This document shows, piece by piece, positions 8,736 to 17,186 of a DNA stretch of 64,000 nucleotides (position 1 is its first letter; each line of letters opens with the position of its first letter). The stretch lies in assembly GCF_024112395.2 (NCBI RefSeq), contig NZ_CP078013.2, positions 1,116,001-1,180,000 on the forward strand. Direction: 5' to 3'. The notes beneath the pieces are model-generated. The model worked only from the letters and a program-made list of their open reading frames with translations, was not told the DNA's origin and ran no database searches. The DNA comes from Pseudomonas pergaminensis. Lineage in GTDB: Bacteria > Pseudomonadota > Gammaproteobacteria > Pseudomonadales > Pseudomonadaceae. The position numbers were made by a program, and so were the translations under genes.

Positions 8736-9263
8736 ATGAATGCTTCAGCCCTAACTGCGCCGGTCACTGCATCCCCAGTTGCGTCAGCCTTGACCTCTCT
8801 CATCGCTCCTCAGTCCGCGCCAACGCCTACCAACGCTGGAACTGCCGACCTAAGTGCAGAGAAAGACGTTGATGTGAAGCCCCGCATGCAACATCAAAAG
8901 CTGACCAGCCTGGGACAAACGGTTCTGCGAGGTGCCGGTGCGCTTTTCCCCACAGCGCTGCATAACAATGAGAACAAGGAGAAAGCGCCGGGAGCCGGTT
9001 TTATAGGGGGCGGAGCCCAAAAGGAGAAAGCGACGGGAGCGGGTTTGATGGTGGGCGGAGCCGCCGCGCAAGGCCTTGGGAAAAAGCTTGGTTCAAGTGG
9101 CGGAATAGCCGCAAAAGCCTTTGGTGCGGGCTTGGTCTACTTGGGCAAGGCTGCTCAAGAAGTGGGTAAGGCGCAATATGATAACTCGGGTAGCACCACT
9201 GGCAGTACTGGCAATTACAACGCCTATTCCCCTAAGAACTGGAAGGGGCCGTCACAGGCTTAG
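8736..9263 (+). CDS. Unrecognised Gly/Ala-rich protein
   Basis: A 175-residue protein I do not recognise. The first 45 residues are Ala/Thr/Pro/Ser-rich; the middle contains two copies of a KEKAxGAG...GGA unit (around residues 80-110); then comes a Gly/Ala-rich, weakly amphipathic stretch (AAKAFGAGLVYLGKAAQEVGKA) and a Ser/Gly/Asn tail. There is no obvious signal peptide. Codon use is less GC-rich at third positions than in neighbouring genes. The ATG at 8736 directly follows an in-frame stop and has only a weak ribosome site, whereas a strong AGGAGG at 8697-8702 serves a different frame (see findings). A terminator follows. Confidence 0.5.
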   Translation: MNASALTAPVTASPVASALTSLIAPQSAPTPTNAGTADLSAEKDVDVKPRMQHQKLTSLGQTVLRGAGALFPTALHNNENKEKAPGAGFIGGGAQKEKATGAGLMVGGAAAQGLGKKLGSSGGIAAKAFGAGLVYLGKAAQEVGKAQYDNSGSTTGSTGNYNAYSPKNWKGPSQA

Positions 9264-9278
9264 GTCGTCGCGGAAATG

Positions 9279-9340
9279 AAAAAAGCCCCCACCCAACCCA
9301 CTGCGGATAGGGGACGCAATGGGCTGGGCGAGGGCTTCTT
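9279..9340. terminator. Bidirectional rho-independent terminator
   Basis: A GC-rich hairpin with arms AAGCCCCCACCCAACCCA and TGGGCTGGGCGAGGGCTT, preceded by an A-run and followed by a T-containing stretch. It lies between the convergent ends of the Gly/Ala-rich gene and algA, so it can end both transcripts, including the long alginate mRNA. Confidence 0.8.
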
Positions 9341-9351
9341 GTACGACTGTT

Positions 9352-10803
9352 TTATTGCGCGATAGTTTTCACCGACACGCCACGTTCAACCGGCGTCGAG
9401 CGACCGTAGATATCTTCAAAGCGCTCGATGTCGTCTTCACCCAGGTAGCTGCCCGATTGCACTTCGATGATCTCCAACGGGATCTTGCCCGGGTTGCGCA
9501 GGCGATGCACCGAAGCGATCGGGATGTAGGTGGACTGGTTCTCAGTGAGCAGGAACACGTTCTCGTCACAAGTCACTTCGGCAGTACCGCTGACCACGAT
9601 CCAGTGTTCGGCACGGTGGTGGTGCATCTGCAGCGACAGGCACGCGCCCGGCTTGACCGAGATGTGCTTGACCTGGAAACGCCCGCCCATGTCCACCGAG
9701 TCGTAGGAGCCCCACGGACGATAGACTTCGCAGTGGTTCTGGGTTTCGCTGCGGCCCTGGTCGTTCAGGGTGTTGACCATCTGCTTGACGCCCTGGACCT
9801 TGTCCTTGTGGGCAATCATCATCGCGTCCTTGGTTTCCACCACCACGATGTTATCCAGGCCGATCACCGACACCAGTTTGCCGTTGCCATGGATCATGCA
9901 GTTGCGGCTGTCCTGGATCACCACGTCGCCTTTGCTCACGTTGCCGTGCACGTCTTTGTCGTTGACGGCCCACAGCGATGCCCAGCAACCCACGTCGCTC
10001 CAGCCGGCACTCAGCGGCACCACACAGGCGCGCTGGGTTTTTTCCATCACGGCGTAGTCGATGGAATTGTCCGGGCAGCAGGCGAAGGTGGCTTCGTCGA
10101 AGGTCACGGTGTCGGCGGTCTGTTCGCTGCGCTCAAGCGTCAGCAGGCAGGTGTCGTAGATGTCCGGATCGTGCTTTTTCAGCTCTTCGAGGAAACGGCT
10201 GGCGCGGAACAGGAACATGCCGCTGTTCCAGAAGTAACCGCCGCTTTTGACGAACTCGATGGCGCGTTTTTCATTGGGTTTTTCCACGAACTGCTCGACG
10301 CGGCTCACACCCTCGGGCAGCAGCGAGTCGTTGGTGGACTTGATGTAGCCATAACCGGTTTCCGGACGGGTAGCCGGTACACCGAACAGCACCATCTCGC
10401 CACGCTCGGCGGCCACGGTGGCCAGTGCCAGGGCACGCTGTAGGGCTTTCTGGTCGTCGATCACGTGGTCGGCCGGCAGCACCAGCATCAACTCGTCGCG
10501 GCCTTCATTGACCAGCATCATCGCGGTGAGGGCCACGGCCGGCGCGGTGTTGCGGCCGAACGGCTCCATCAGGATGCGCTGGCTTTCCAGCTTGCGGGCG
10601 GCCAGTTGCTCGTTGACGATAAAGCGGTGGTCCTTGTTGCAGACCACGATTGGAGCGTCCATACCTTCAAACACCAGGCGTTCCAGGGTTTGCTGGAACA
10701 GCGTGTGTTCGCCGGTCAGGGCCAGGAATTGTTTAGGGAACTGTTTACGGGAAAGCGGCCAAAGACGTGAGCCGCTACCACCGGAAAGGATGACTGGAAT
10801 CAT
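9352..10803 (-). CDS. algA: AlgA, mannose-6-phosphate isomerase / GDP-mannose pyrophosphorylase
   Basis: Bifunctional cytoplasmic enzyme of 483 residues supplying GDP-mannose for alginate: fructose-6-P to mannose-6-P and, later, mannose-1-P plus GTP to GDP-mannose. The N-terminal pyrophosphorylase domain opens with the signature SGGSGSRLWPLSRKQFPKQF. The C-terminal cupin domain carries the metal-site region LQMHHHRAEHWIVVSG of type II phosphomannose isomerases. Its length equals that of known AlgA. AGGAG lies just ahead of the ATG at 10803. It is the last gene of the alginate operon, separated from algF by a gap holding a REP element. Confidence 0.97.
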   Translation of the reverse strand: MIPVILSGGSGSRLWPLSRKQFPKQFLALTGEHTLFQQTLERLVFEGMDAPIVVCNKDHRFIVNEQLAARKLESQRILMEPFGRNTAPAVALTAMMLVNEGRDELMLVLPADHVIDDQKALQRALALATVAAERGEMVLFGVPATRPETGYGYIKSTNDSLLPEGVSRVEQFVEKPNEKRAIEFVKSGGYFWNSGMFLFRASRFLEELKKHDPDIYDTCLLTLERSEQTADTVTFDEATFACCPDNSIDYAVMEKTQRACVVPLSAGWSDVGCWASLWAVNDKDVHGNVSKGDVVIQDSRNCMIHGNGKLVSVIGLDNIVVVETKDAMMIAHKDKVQGVKQMVNTLNDQGRSETQNHCEVYRPWGSYDSVDMGGRFQVKHISVKPGACLSLQMHHHRAEHWIVVSGTAEVTCDENVFLLTENQSTYIPIASVHRLRNPGKIPLEIIEVQSGSYLGEDDIERFEDIYGRSTPVERGVSVKTIAQ

Positions 10804-10894
10804 GGGTGTTTCTCCTTGAATCGATTTGGGTCAGAGCTACGAAGGTTTGTCGTTTCACTCTTGTTTTTGTCTCGGTCCGACCGGACTCCTCGGT

Positions 10895-10988
10895 CCCTGT
10901 GGGAGCCGGGCTGGCCCGCGATGCAGACGACTCGGTTGGTCAGGGACACCGAGGTGATGCCATCGCAGGCAAGCCAGCTCCCACAGGG
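10895..10988. repeat. REP palindrome between algF and algA
   Basis: Inverted repeat whose outer arms are CCCTGTGGGAGC and GCTCCCACAGGG; the inner arms also pair (GGGCTGGCCCGCGATG with CATCGCAGGCAAGCC, imperfectly). It has the Pseudomonas REP pattern also present elsewhere in this window. Positioned in the 210-bp algF-algA gap, it would form a strong hairpin in the polycistronic mRNA. Confidence 0.85.
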
Positions 10989-11013
10989 GAGCGGAGCCAG
11001 GTCGAAAATCTAA

Positions 11014-11670
11014 TCAGCGGGTCGACACAGGGCGTTTCACCCACACTGGCGACAGGCTCGAACCGGAACCGGTGACGTAGAGCACCGCTGCCTCACCACG
11101 CTCCAGGGCCACTGGCTTCACATCGCCGACTTTCTTGTCGCCGTCATACAGCGCCAGGCTCACCTTCACCGGGTTGATCTCACGCTCGCCACGACCTTTG
11201 GCGGCAACGGCCTTGACCACATCGGTCTTGCCGTCAGCGGTTTTCAGGGTCAGGGCCTTGTCGCTGAGGTTCTGCACGCGCACCAGGGATTTCTGCTTGT
11301 TCTTGAACGGTGGCTCTTCGATCAGCTGTGGCTGGCCGCTGCCGCTGTTGACCAAGGTGTAGTAGTGGTCAGGTGCGAGTTTGACCGGCACCGTCTGGCT
11401 GCCGACCTTGGCGCTGTAGTCACCGCCGGGCATGAAGCTGAAGTCGCTGCTGGCCAGTGGGGCCACATCGCTCAGGTTGGTCGCACCAACGGTGGCGCTG
11501 ACTTCCTGGTTGCTGGCGTTGTAGATCCGCACGAAGCTTGAGCCTTTTGGCGCGGTTGGGCCGTAGAGGGCGGCGTCGCCACCGGCGAAGGCGGACATCG
11601 ATACGAAGCTCAGGCCGGCCGCGATAGCCAGGGTTTTAGCGAGACGACGAGGAGTTGTAGTGAAAGTCAT
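11014..11670 (-). CDS. algF: AlgF, alginate O-acetylation protein
   Basis: Periplasmic protein of 218 residues needed for O-acetylation of alginate together with AlgI and AlgJ. It has a Sec signal peptide (hydrophobic core about residues 12-28, cleavage after SAFA) and a mature all-beta domain. The call rests on position (algJ upstream, algA downstream), length and signal peptide. A spacing of 16 bp from algJ supports co-transcription. Confidence 0.94.
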   Translation of the reverse strand: MTFTTTPRRLAKTLAIAAGLSFVSMSAFAGGDAALYGPTAPKGSSFVRIYNASNQEVSATVGATNLSDVAPLASSDFSFMPGGDYSAKVGSQTVPVKLAPDHYYTLVNSGSGQPQLIEEPPFKNKQKSLVRVQNLSDKALTLKTADGKTDVVKAVAAKGRGEREINPVKVSLALYDGDKKVGDVKPVALERGEAAVLYVTGSGSSLSPVWVKRPVSTR

Positions 11671-11686
11671 GTGAATTACCTCTCTT

Positions 11687-12871
11687 TCAGTTTTGCGCCC
11701 GGTCGGGCGTCTCGGATTTTTCGTGTTTAATCGGGGTGTTCAGTGCCATGTTCTGTTGGCGCGAACCGGCTTGTTTAAGCTGCGCAACCCATGCGGGGTC
11801 GGCATCACCGATTTCGTTGTTTATGGGCAGATAACGTTCAGGAAACTCCCAGATCAGCACCTGTGGCGGGCTGTTCTTGAAGTCATCGCTTTTCAGGTAG
11901 CTGAGCATCGGCAGGATCGGGCCGTGGCCGTCTTCGGCGTAGCTGACCACGTCGCTGCCCAAGGCTTGCTTGAGGGCACCGACGAAGTTCCAGTTGGGGT
12001 TGGCGCTGTAGCTGGTGCCTACCAGGGCCACTGGGGTTTCGCTGTCGCTGAACAGGGCGTCGTCGTCTTTGGTTTCGGCCAGGTGCGTGACGCGTTTTTC
12101 CAGCGGCTCTTTAGGCGGCATCAGGTTTTCGAACAGCGGGTCCAGCGGCAGGAACAGGCGCAGGTCGCCTTTGTGCGGTTCGGTCTTCTCGGCCTCGGTG
12201 ACGAAGCGTTGCGGCTCACCGCTCAGCGGGGTCTTGTCGGCAATGGTCTTGGCCAACTGCTTGGCGGCGATTTCAGCGCCGTCCGGGGTCCAGTGGGTGT
12301 CGGTGCGCAGGAACACTTGCTTGCCGCCGAGCTTGGCCTGTTGCAGCGGGCCGAGCAGGTCCGGGGCGATGATCTTGTCGGCAGCCACACGGGCGTGGAA
12401 GTCCTGGTACAGGTTGGCGTGGATGCTGGCCGGTTTCACTTCACCCAAATGTTCCGGGTAGAGGCGCACCTTGGCCGGCACGATTGCCATCACCAGTTGA
12501 ATGCCCTGGGCCTTGAGTTTCTGGCGCACGCCTTCGACCAGCGCGTAGTTGCCTTGCAGGTTCTGGTCTTCATTGACGGCGGGGTTGAACTCCTCGTCGC
12601 TGTACAACCAGTGATCGCGGCCCAGCACTACGCCGGGGCGGCCTTCATTGAACAGCTTGTAGTCCAGCGCCGCCCACAGGTTGGTACCGATGCGCTTGAT
12701 CGGGAACTGGTCGTCGTAGTGCGTCTCGACGGCCTTGGTCCAGCGGCCGTTGAGCACGGTGGCGTCGGCATTGGTGCTGAAGCCAAAGAAACTGCGCAGC
12801 GACCAGGCGCCGAGCGCCAGCAGCACCACCAGGAACAGGCCGATATAGAGGACGCGCAATGATCGTGTCAT
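11687..12871 (-). CDS. algJ: AlgJ, alginate O-acetyltransferase
   Basis: Membrane-anchored periplasmic acetyltransferase of the AlgX/AlgJ SGNH-like family, 394 residues. An N-terminal anchor lies at about residues 8-28. The catalytic DxH motif is visible in RTDTHWTPDG, and the nucleophile block in VGTSYSANPNWNF. It passes acetyl groups, delivered across the membrane by AlgI, toward the polymer. Related in sequence to algX in the same operon. The start lies 11 bp after algI. Confidence 0.95.
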   Translation of the reverse strand: MTRSLRVLYIGLFLVVLLALGAWSLRSFFGFSTNADATVLNGRWTKAVETHYDDQFPIKRIGTNLWAALDYKLFNEGRPGVVLGRDHWLYSDEEFNPAVNEDQNLQGNYALVEGVRQKLKAQGIQLVMAIVPAKVRLYPEHLGEVKPASIHANLYQDFHARVAADKIIAPDLLGPLQQAKLGGKQVFLRTDTHWTPDGAEIAAKQLAKTIADKTPLSGEPQRFVTEAEKTEPHKGDLRLFLPLDPLFENLMPPKEPLEKRVTHLAETKDDDALFSDSETPVALVGTSYSANPNWNFVGALKQALGSDVVSYAEDGHGPILPMLSYLKSDDFKNSPPQVLIWEFPERYLPINNEIGDADPAWVAQLKQAGSRQQNMALNTPIKHEKSETPDRAQN

Positions 12872-12882
12872 GGTCGGCTCCC

Positions 12883-14415
12883 TCAGAATTGGAAGTAAAG
12901 GAACGGCGAGAAACTCTGCGCCGACAGTTTGAGAATCGACGCCACGAACAGCAGCAGCACCGCAGCGCGCATGGCGTAGCGTGGCCAGTCAGCGGTCCAG
13001 TAGGCCGGTTGCACAGCGGCATCCTGGCCAACGGTGAAGCCTGGCTCGTGGATGTTGCCGGGGTTGTCGCCCGGTACGGCCTTGATCAGGCTCGGGTCGG
13101 CAGGCTTGGCTTTTTCCGCAGGGCGATTGGTGTAGAAATCGCGCAGGCCGAAGAACGCCAGCGTTGCATACGCCACCACCAGGGTTGCCACTTGCAGGCC
13201 GGTGAGGTTGGCGCGGTTGAGTTCCGACAGCGACCACTCGCCAAAGCTGAACATCGCACCGTACATACGGCCGGCGACGTGCAGGTTCTCGGCGCGGAAG
13301 ATCACCCAGCCCATCACCACCAGCAGGAAGGTGAAGGCCCAACGCACCGGGTTGAAGCTGCGCGGCGAGGTGTTGAGGCCGATGGCTTTTTCAATCGCCA
13401 GCCACATGCCGTGCCACGCACCCCACACGATGTAGGTGATGTTCGCACCGTGCCACAGGCCACCGAGCAGCATGGTCAGGAACAGGTTGCGGTAGGTGGT
13501 CAGCGTGCCTTTGCGGTTGCCGCCCAGAGTGATGTACAGGTAGTCACGCAGCCAGGTGGAGAGGCTGATGTGCCAGCGCCGCCAGAACTCGGTGATCGAC
13601 TGGCTGATGTAGGGCTGTTTGAAGTTTTCCATGAAGCGGAAACCCATCATCAAGCCCAGGCCGATGGCCATGTCGCTGTAGCCGGAGAAGTCGAAGTACA
13701 GCTGCGCGGTATAGGCCAGCGCACCGAGCCAGGCATCGCCGGTGGTGGGGTTTTGCAGGGCGAAGCAATGGTCGGCCACCACCGCCAGCGTGTCGGCGAT
13801 AAAGACTTTCTTGATGAAACCCTGCATGAACCGCGTGCAGCCCTCGGAGAATTTGTCGAGGGTGTGGGTGCGGTTGTTGAACTGGTCGGCCAGGTCGCGA
13901 AAACGCAACACCGGGCCGGCGATCAGGTGCGGGAAGATCGCCACGAACGCCGCAAAGTCGATGAGGTTGCGGGTTGCTGGGGTATCACCGCGGTACACGT
14001 CGATGATGTAGCTGATGGACTCGAAGATGTAGAACGAGATCCCGATCGGCAACAGCACGTGGGTGAGGATAAAGGGCTCCAGGCCCGCCGACTTCATCAT
14101 CACGTTGATGCTGTCGACGCCGAAGTTGGCGTACTTGAAGTAGCCGAGGATGCACAGGTCGACCGCCACGCCGAGCAACAGCCAGCGTTGGGCCGGCTTG
14201 GTGCGCACACCGGCTGCCCCGACCTTGAGGCCGATCCAGTAGTTCCACAGCGTCACGGCGGCGAACAGCGCCAGGAAGTCCACTCGCCACCAGGCGTAGA
14301 ACACATAGCTGGCAATCAGCAGCAGCAGGTTGCGATAGCGTTGCCCGCTCAAGTAGTACAAGCCGAGAAAGATCGGCAAGAACAGAAACAGGAACACATT
14401 GGACGAGAAAACCAT
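12883..14415 (-). CDS. algI: AlgI, MBOAT-family O-acetyl transfer protein
   Basis: Multi-pass inner-membrane protein of 510 residues, a membrane-bound O-acyltransferase that moves acetyl groups to the periplasm for alginate acetylation. The MBOAT active-site region with the conserved His is seen in GGLWHGANITYIVWGAWHG. I place the start at MVFSSNVFLF (14415), which has GGAGA upstream at proper spacing; an ATG eight codons earlier would put charged residues first. The 180-bp gap to algL upstream holds a REP element. Confidence 0.95.
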   Translation of the reverse strand: MVFSSNVFLFLFLPIFLGLYYLSGQRYRNLLLLIASYVFYAWWRVDFLALFAAVTLWNYWIGLKVGAAGVRTKPAQRWLLLGVAVDLCILGYFKYANFGVDSINVMMKSAGLEPFILTHVLLPIGISFYIFESISYIIDVYRGDTPATRNLIDFAAFVAIFPHLIAGPVLRFRDLADQFNNRTHTLDKFSEGCTRFMQGFIKKVFIADTLAVVADHCFALQNPTTGDAWLGALAYTAQLYFDFSGYSDMAIGLGLMMGFRFMENFKQPYISQSITEFWRRWHISLSTWLRDYLYITLGGNRKGTLTTYRNLFLTMLLGGLWHGANITYIVWGAWHGMWLAIEKAIGLNTSPRSFNPVRWAFTFLLVVMGWVIFRAENLHVAGRMYGAMFSFGEWSLSELNRANLTGLQVATLVVAYATLAFFGLRDFYTNRPAEKAKPADPSLIKAVPGDNPGNIHEPGFTVGQDAAVQPAYWTADWPRYAMRAAVLLLFVASILKLSAQSFSPFLYFQF

Positions 14416-14502
14416 CCCGATCTCTCCATGTTTAACCAACAGTCAAGGGCCAGAGCCCCCCCAAACCCCCCCATCAAATCCGGGAGGGTGTACATGTTTC
14501 AG

Positions 14503-14592
14503 TGTGGGAGCTGGCTTGCCTGCGATAGCGGTGTGTCAGTCGACATCCATGTAGGATGTCAGATAGCTATCGCGGGCAAGCCCGCTCCCCCA
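14503..14592. repeat. REP palindrome between algL and algI
   Basis: Left arm TGTGGGAGCTGGCTTGCC, right arm GGGCAAGCCCGCTCCCCCA, with a second inner pairing (GCGATAGC with GCTATCGC) and a short ATCC...GGAT stem at the tip. Same family as the other REP elements of this window. It fills most of the algL-algI gap. Confidence 0.85.
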
Positions 14593-14595
14593 GGT

Positions 14596-15705
14596 TCAGG
14601 AACCTTTATTGCCCTTTTCATGCGTCGGGTCGTAGACCTTGGTCAGGTCGCCCCCGAGGCGGAAAGTCTTGAACGGTTGCATCCCGTGCTTGCGCTCGAT
14701 CACATCCGGGGCGCAGGTGTAGAGGGTGCAGAACGGTTCGAGCCAGGCAAACTTCATGTCTTCCTTCAGGTCTTTCATGTCCTGCTCTTTGCCGTTCTTC
14801 TGCTCGAAGATCTCCGGGTCTTTCACCCCGGCGAGCACTTTGTCACCCAAGCGTTTGAGTGCGCCGTTGTTTTCCTGGCGCAGGTCCACACCGTTGACCA
14901 GGGCAAAACTGGCGATCATCGACAGCGGCGGCAGCGCGTAGTTGTGGTACGACAAGGCGCGTTGCTGACGCTTCAGTTCGTTCGGCAGGAAGCCCTGGTC
15001 ATCGACCTGGTTCGCGCCGACCTTGTATTCCTTCACGGCCCAATCAAACAGGTCGCGACGGTTGGTGGCGATGGACGTTGCCATCACCGACCAGGCGGCC
15101 CAGTAGGAGTGGTTGTTGGTTTTTTCCAGCGGCAGGTTGTCCCAGTCGCTCACCACCTGATCGGCCAGTTTGTTGAACCAGGCTTCGATCAGTTGCGCTT
15201 CCTGCTGGTGGTTGGCCAGCGGGTGCGACTCGGAGAACTTCAGGCGCACATAGGCCGACGCCATGCTGCCCAGCGCCCATTTGCGCATGGACTTGCCGGT
15301 GTGGTTGAAGTCCTTGGACATCAACGCATCCGCCTTGGCCCAGCTGGTCAGCCAGTTGAGCGTGCATTCCAATTGCTCCGGACGACCGTCGCGCATGAAC
15401 TGCATCACACGCTTGCTGGTGTCTTTTTCCAGCTTGGTGATGTCGGCGGTGCTGTCGCGAAAGGCTTTTTCGGATTGCACATTCAGCGTGGAACGGGCCT
15501 TGTCCGAACCTTCGTACTTGCTGCGAAATTGCAGCGAGCCGGTGTACGGCGCCGGCATGGCGTCGCAGTCATTCTTGAAGTCGCCGGTCTTGAACGCTTC
15601 CACCGGGGCGAAGTAGCCCTGGGGTGGACGCAGTGGCGCGGCGGCGTTGACTGAGCCGGCGAACATCGCCAGGCCCAGCAGCGTTGGAATCAATATGTTC
15701 TGCAT
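14596..15705 (-). CDS. algL: AlgL, alginate lyase
   Basis: Periplasmic poly(beta-D-mannuronate) lyase (polysaccharide lyase family 5), 369 residues, which degrades alginate left in the periplasm and supports secretion. The family's active-site motif NNHSYW is present in [12 protein letters not shown] Sec signal peptide ends near VNAAAP. The ATG at 15705 is preferred because TGAGG sits at normal spacing; an ATG four codons earlier overlaps that ribosome site. Lies 24 bp after algX. Confidence 0.95.
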   Translation of the reverse strand: MQNILIPTLLGLAMFAGSVNAAAPLRPPQGYFAPVEAFKTGDFKNDCDAMPAPYTGSLQFRSKYEGSDKARSTLNVQSEKAFRDSTADITKLEKDTSKRVMQFMRDGRPEQLECTLNWLTSWAKADALMSKDFNHTGKSMRKWALGSMASAYVRLKFSESHPLANHQQEAQLIEAWFNKLADQVVSDWDNLPLEKTNNHSYWAAWSVMATSIATNRRDLFDWAVKEYKVGANQVDDQGFLPNELKRQQRALSYHNYALPPLSMIASFALVNGVDLRQENNGALKRLGDKVLAGVKDPEIFEQKNGKEQDMKDLKEDMKFAWLEPFCTLYTCAPDVIERKHGMQPFKTFRLGGDLTKVYDPTHEKGNKGS

Positions 15706-15729
15706 AGGTAACCTCATTGCGCACTTACT

Positions 15730-17184
15730 TCACGGCAGCGAAGCAGTCTTCTGACCGCCGCTAGGGAATACGTTGCGTGTGCAAATTTTCGCTTCGACTT
15801 TCTGCGCGGCAGCGCCCGCTTCCGGACCCTGCACTTCCACGGCCAGCAAGTTCTGCGAGGCCCAGTCTTCATCGGTGCGCAGTTCAAAGGCGAAACGCCC
15901 GTCTGTATCGGATGTTTCGGGTTTCTCGATCTTGATGTCCTCGTGGCGCCCGTTCATGTACCAGAGGGTGGCTTGCAGGGTTTTCACCGACGGGTCGGCG
16001 AAGCGGATATCAACCTGGTGATTGGCGTTACGCAGGTCTTTGTTCGAACTGTTAACCAGCAATTCGTTCTTGCCGGGTTTCAAGGTGGTGCTGGCTGTCA
16101 TCTGCGCGGTCTTGCCTTCGCAGCCGTTGTCGAGCAGCGACATCATCTGGCGATAGATGGTCTCCTGGTCGAGGCGGTACAGCGGCGAGAACTCCCAGAT
16201 CAGGATCTTTGGCGGGGTCTTCTGGAATTCATCGCTGCCCAGGTACTGGATCATCGAGCCTTCGAGGCCACCGCCGGGGAAGGCGACGTTGAGGATGTCA
16301 GCACCGATTTCCTGTTCCAGGAAGCCGGCGAAGTTGTAGTTCTTGCCGCTGTGGCTGGTACCCACCAGGGTGATCTGCGGGTTGCCCGAATCGCCGAACA
16401 GGTCGCCGTCGCCCGCTTCGCCCTTGGGCTCGGTGGTGAACTGGTCCATGTACTGGATCGCGTAGCTGGTGCCGCACAGCTGGCCGGCCATGTTGTGCAG
16501 GGTGCCGGTCTTACCCATGCGCCCGGAGCGCTTGGTTTCGAATTCGCGCTTGGGAATATCGGCGAACTCAGGCATGGCACGCACTTTGGCACCGACGATT
16601 TTTGCGGTGCGCTGGGCGCCGTACGGCGTCCAGTGTTGGTCGCCACGGAAGTAGAAATCGTGGGCCGGCAGTTCATCCGGAAGCTGTTCGTTGGTCAGCG
16701 GCGACAGGTCCGGCACTACGTAACCCATCTTGGCGAAACGCCCGAGCATGGTTTTGTAGTTACCCAGCGCCTTGTCAAAGTCGAACTTGGCCTTCTCTTC
16801 CGGGTTGAGCTTGTTGCGATTCACCAGGCCACGGGTCGGCTGGTAGACCACCACCAGTTCAACACCCTTGGCCTTGAACGCATCGTGCAACTGCTGCATG
16901 CGTTTGTAGCCGGACGGGGTGGTGTCGAACTCGGTACGCAGGTCTTCCTGGGTACGGAACAGCCAGTCGCCCTGGGCTTGCACCAGGGTGGTGAAGTTCT
17001 GCTGGTAGCGTGTGGTGTAGTTCTTTGCATCGTGGGCGGCCGGGCACAGGCTGCAGCACGGCTCGGCGGTGAAGGTCGGTGCCTTGACTTCGTCGGCGCG
17101 TACGCCTTGGCTGGCCGCGAGCAGGCCGAGGGTCAGACCCGAGAGGCTCAGCAGTTTGATCATGTGTGGGTGCATAAGGGTCAT
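15730..17184 (-). CDS. algX: AlgX, alginate O-acetyltransferase / scaffold
   Basis: Periplasmic protein of 484 residues with an N-terminal SGNH-like acetyltransferase domain (DxH motif in FRGDQHWTPYG, nucleophile in VGTSHSGKNYNF) and a C-terminal carbohydrate-binding domain. It acetylates mannuronate and belongs to the secretion complex with AlgK and MucD-type partners. A Sec signal peptide ends near GVRADE. Two starts are plausible: 17184, or 17175 (MHPHMIKLL), each with an AGGA/GAGG element. It starts 2 bp after the algG stop. Confidence 0.95.
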   Translation of the reverse strand: MTLMHPHMIKLLSLSGLTLGLLAASQGVRADEVKAPTFTAEPCCSLCPAAHDAKNYTTRYQQNFTTLVQAQGDWLFRTQEDLRTEFDTTPSGYKRMQQLHDAFKAKGVELVVVYQPTRGLVNRNKLNPEEKAKFDFDKALGNYKTMLGRFAKMGYVVPDLSPLTNEQLPDELPAHDFYFRGDQHWTPYGAQRTAKIVGAKVRAMPEFADIPKREFETKRSGRMGKTGTLHNMAGQLCGTSYAIQYMDQFTTEPKGEAGDGDLFGDSGNPQITLVGTSHSGKNYNFAGFLEQEIGADILNVAFPGGGLEGSMIQYLGSDEFQKTPPKILIWEFSPLYRLDQETIYRQMMSLLDNGCEGKTAQMTASTTLKPGKNELLVNSSNKDLRNANHQVDIRFADPSVKTLQATLWYMNGRHEDIKIEKPETSDTDGRFAFELRTDEDWASQNLLAVEVQGPEAGAAAQKVEAKICTRNVFPSGGQKTASLP

Positions 17185-17186
17185 CC

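Noticed and set aside
12859..15654. A 931-codon plus-strand open frame opposite algI and algL
   Set aside because: It is the complement of GC-rich coding sequence; its protein is His/Gln/Val-rich without domains, while the minus strand encodes the well-known alginate genes.
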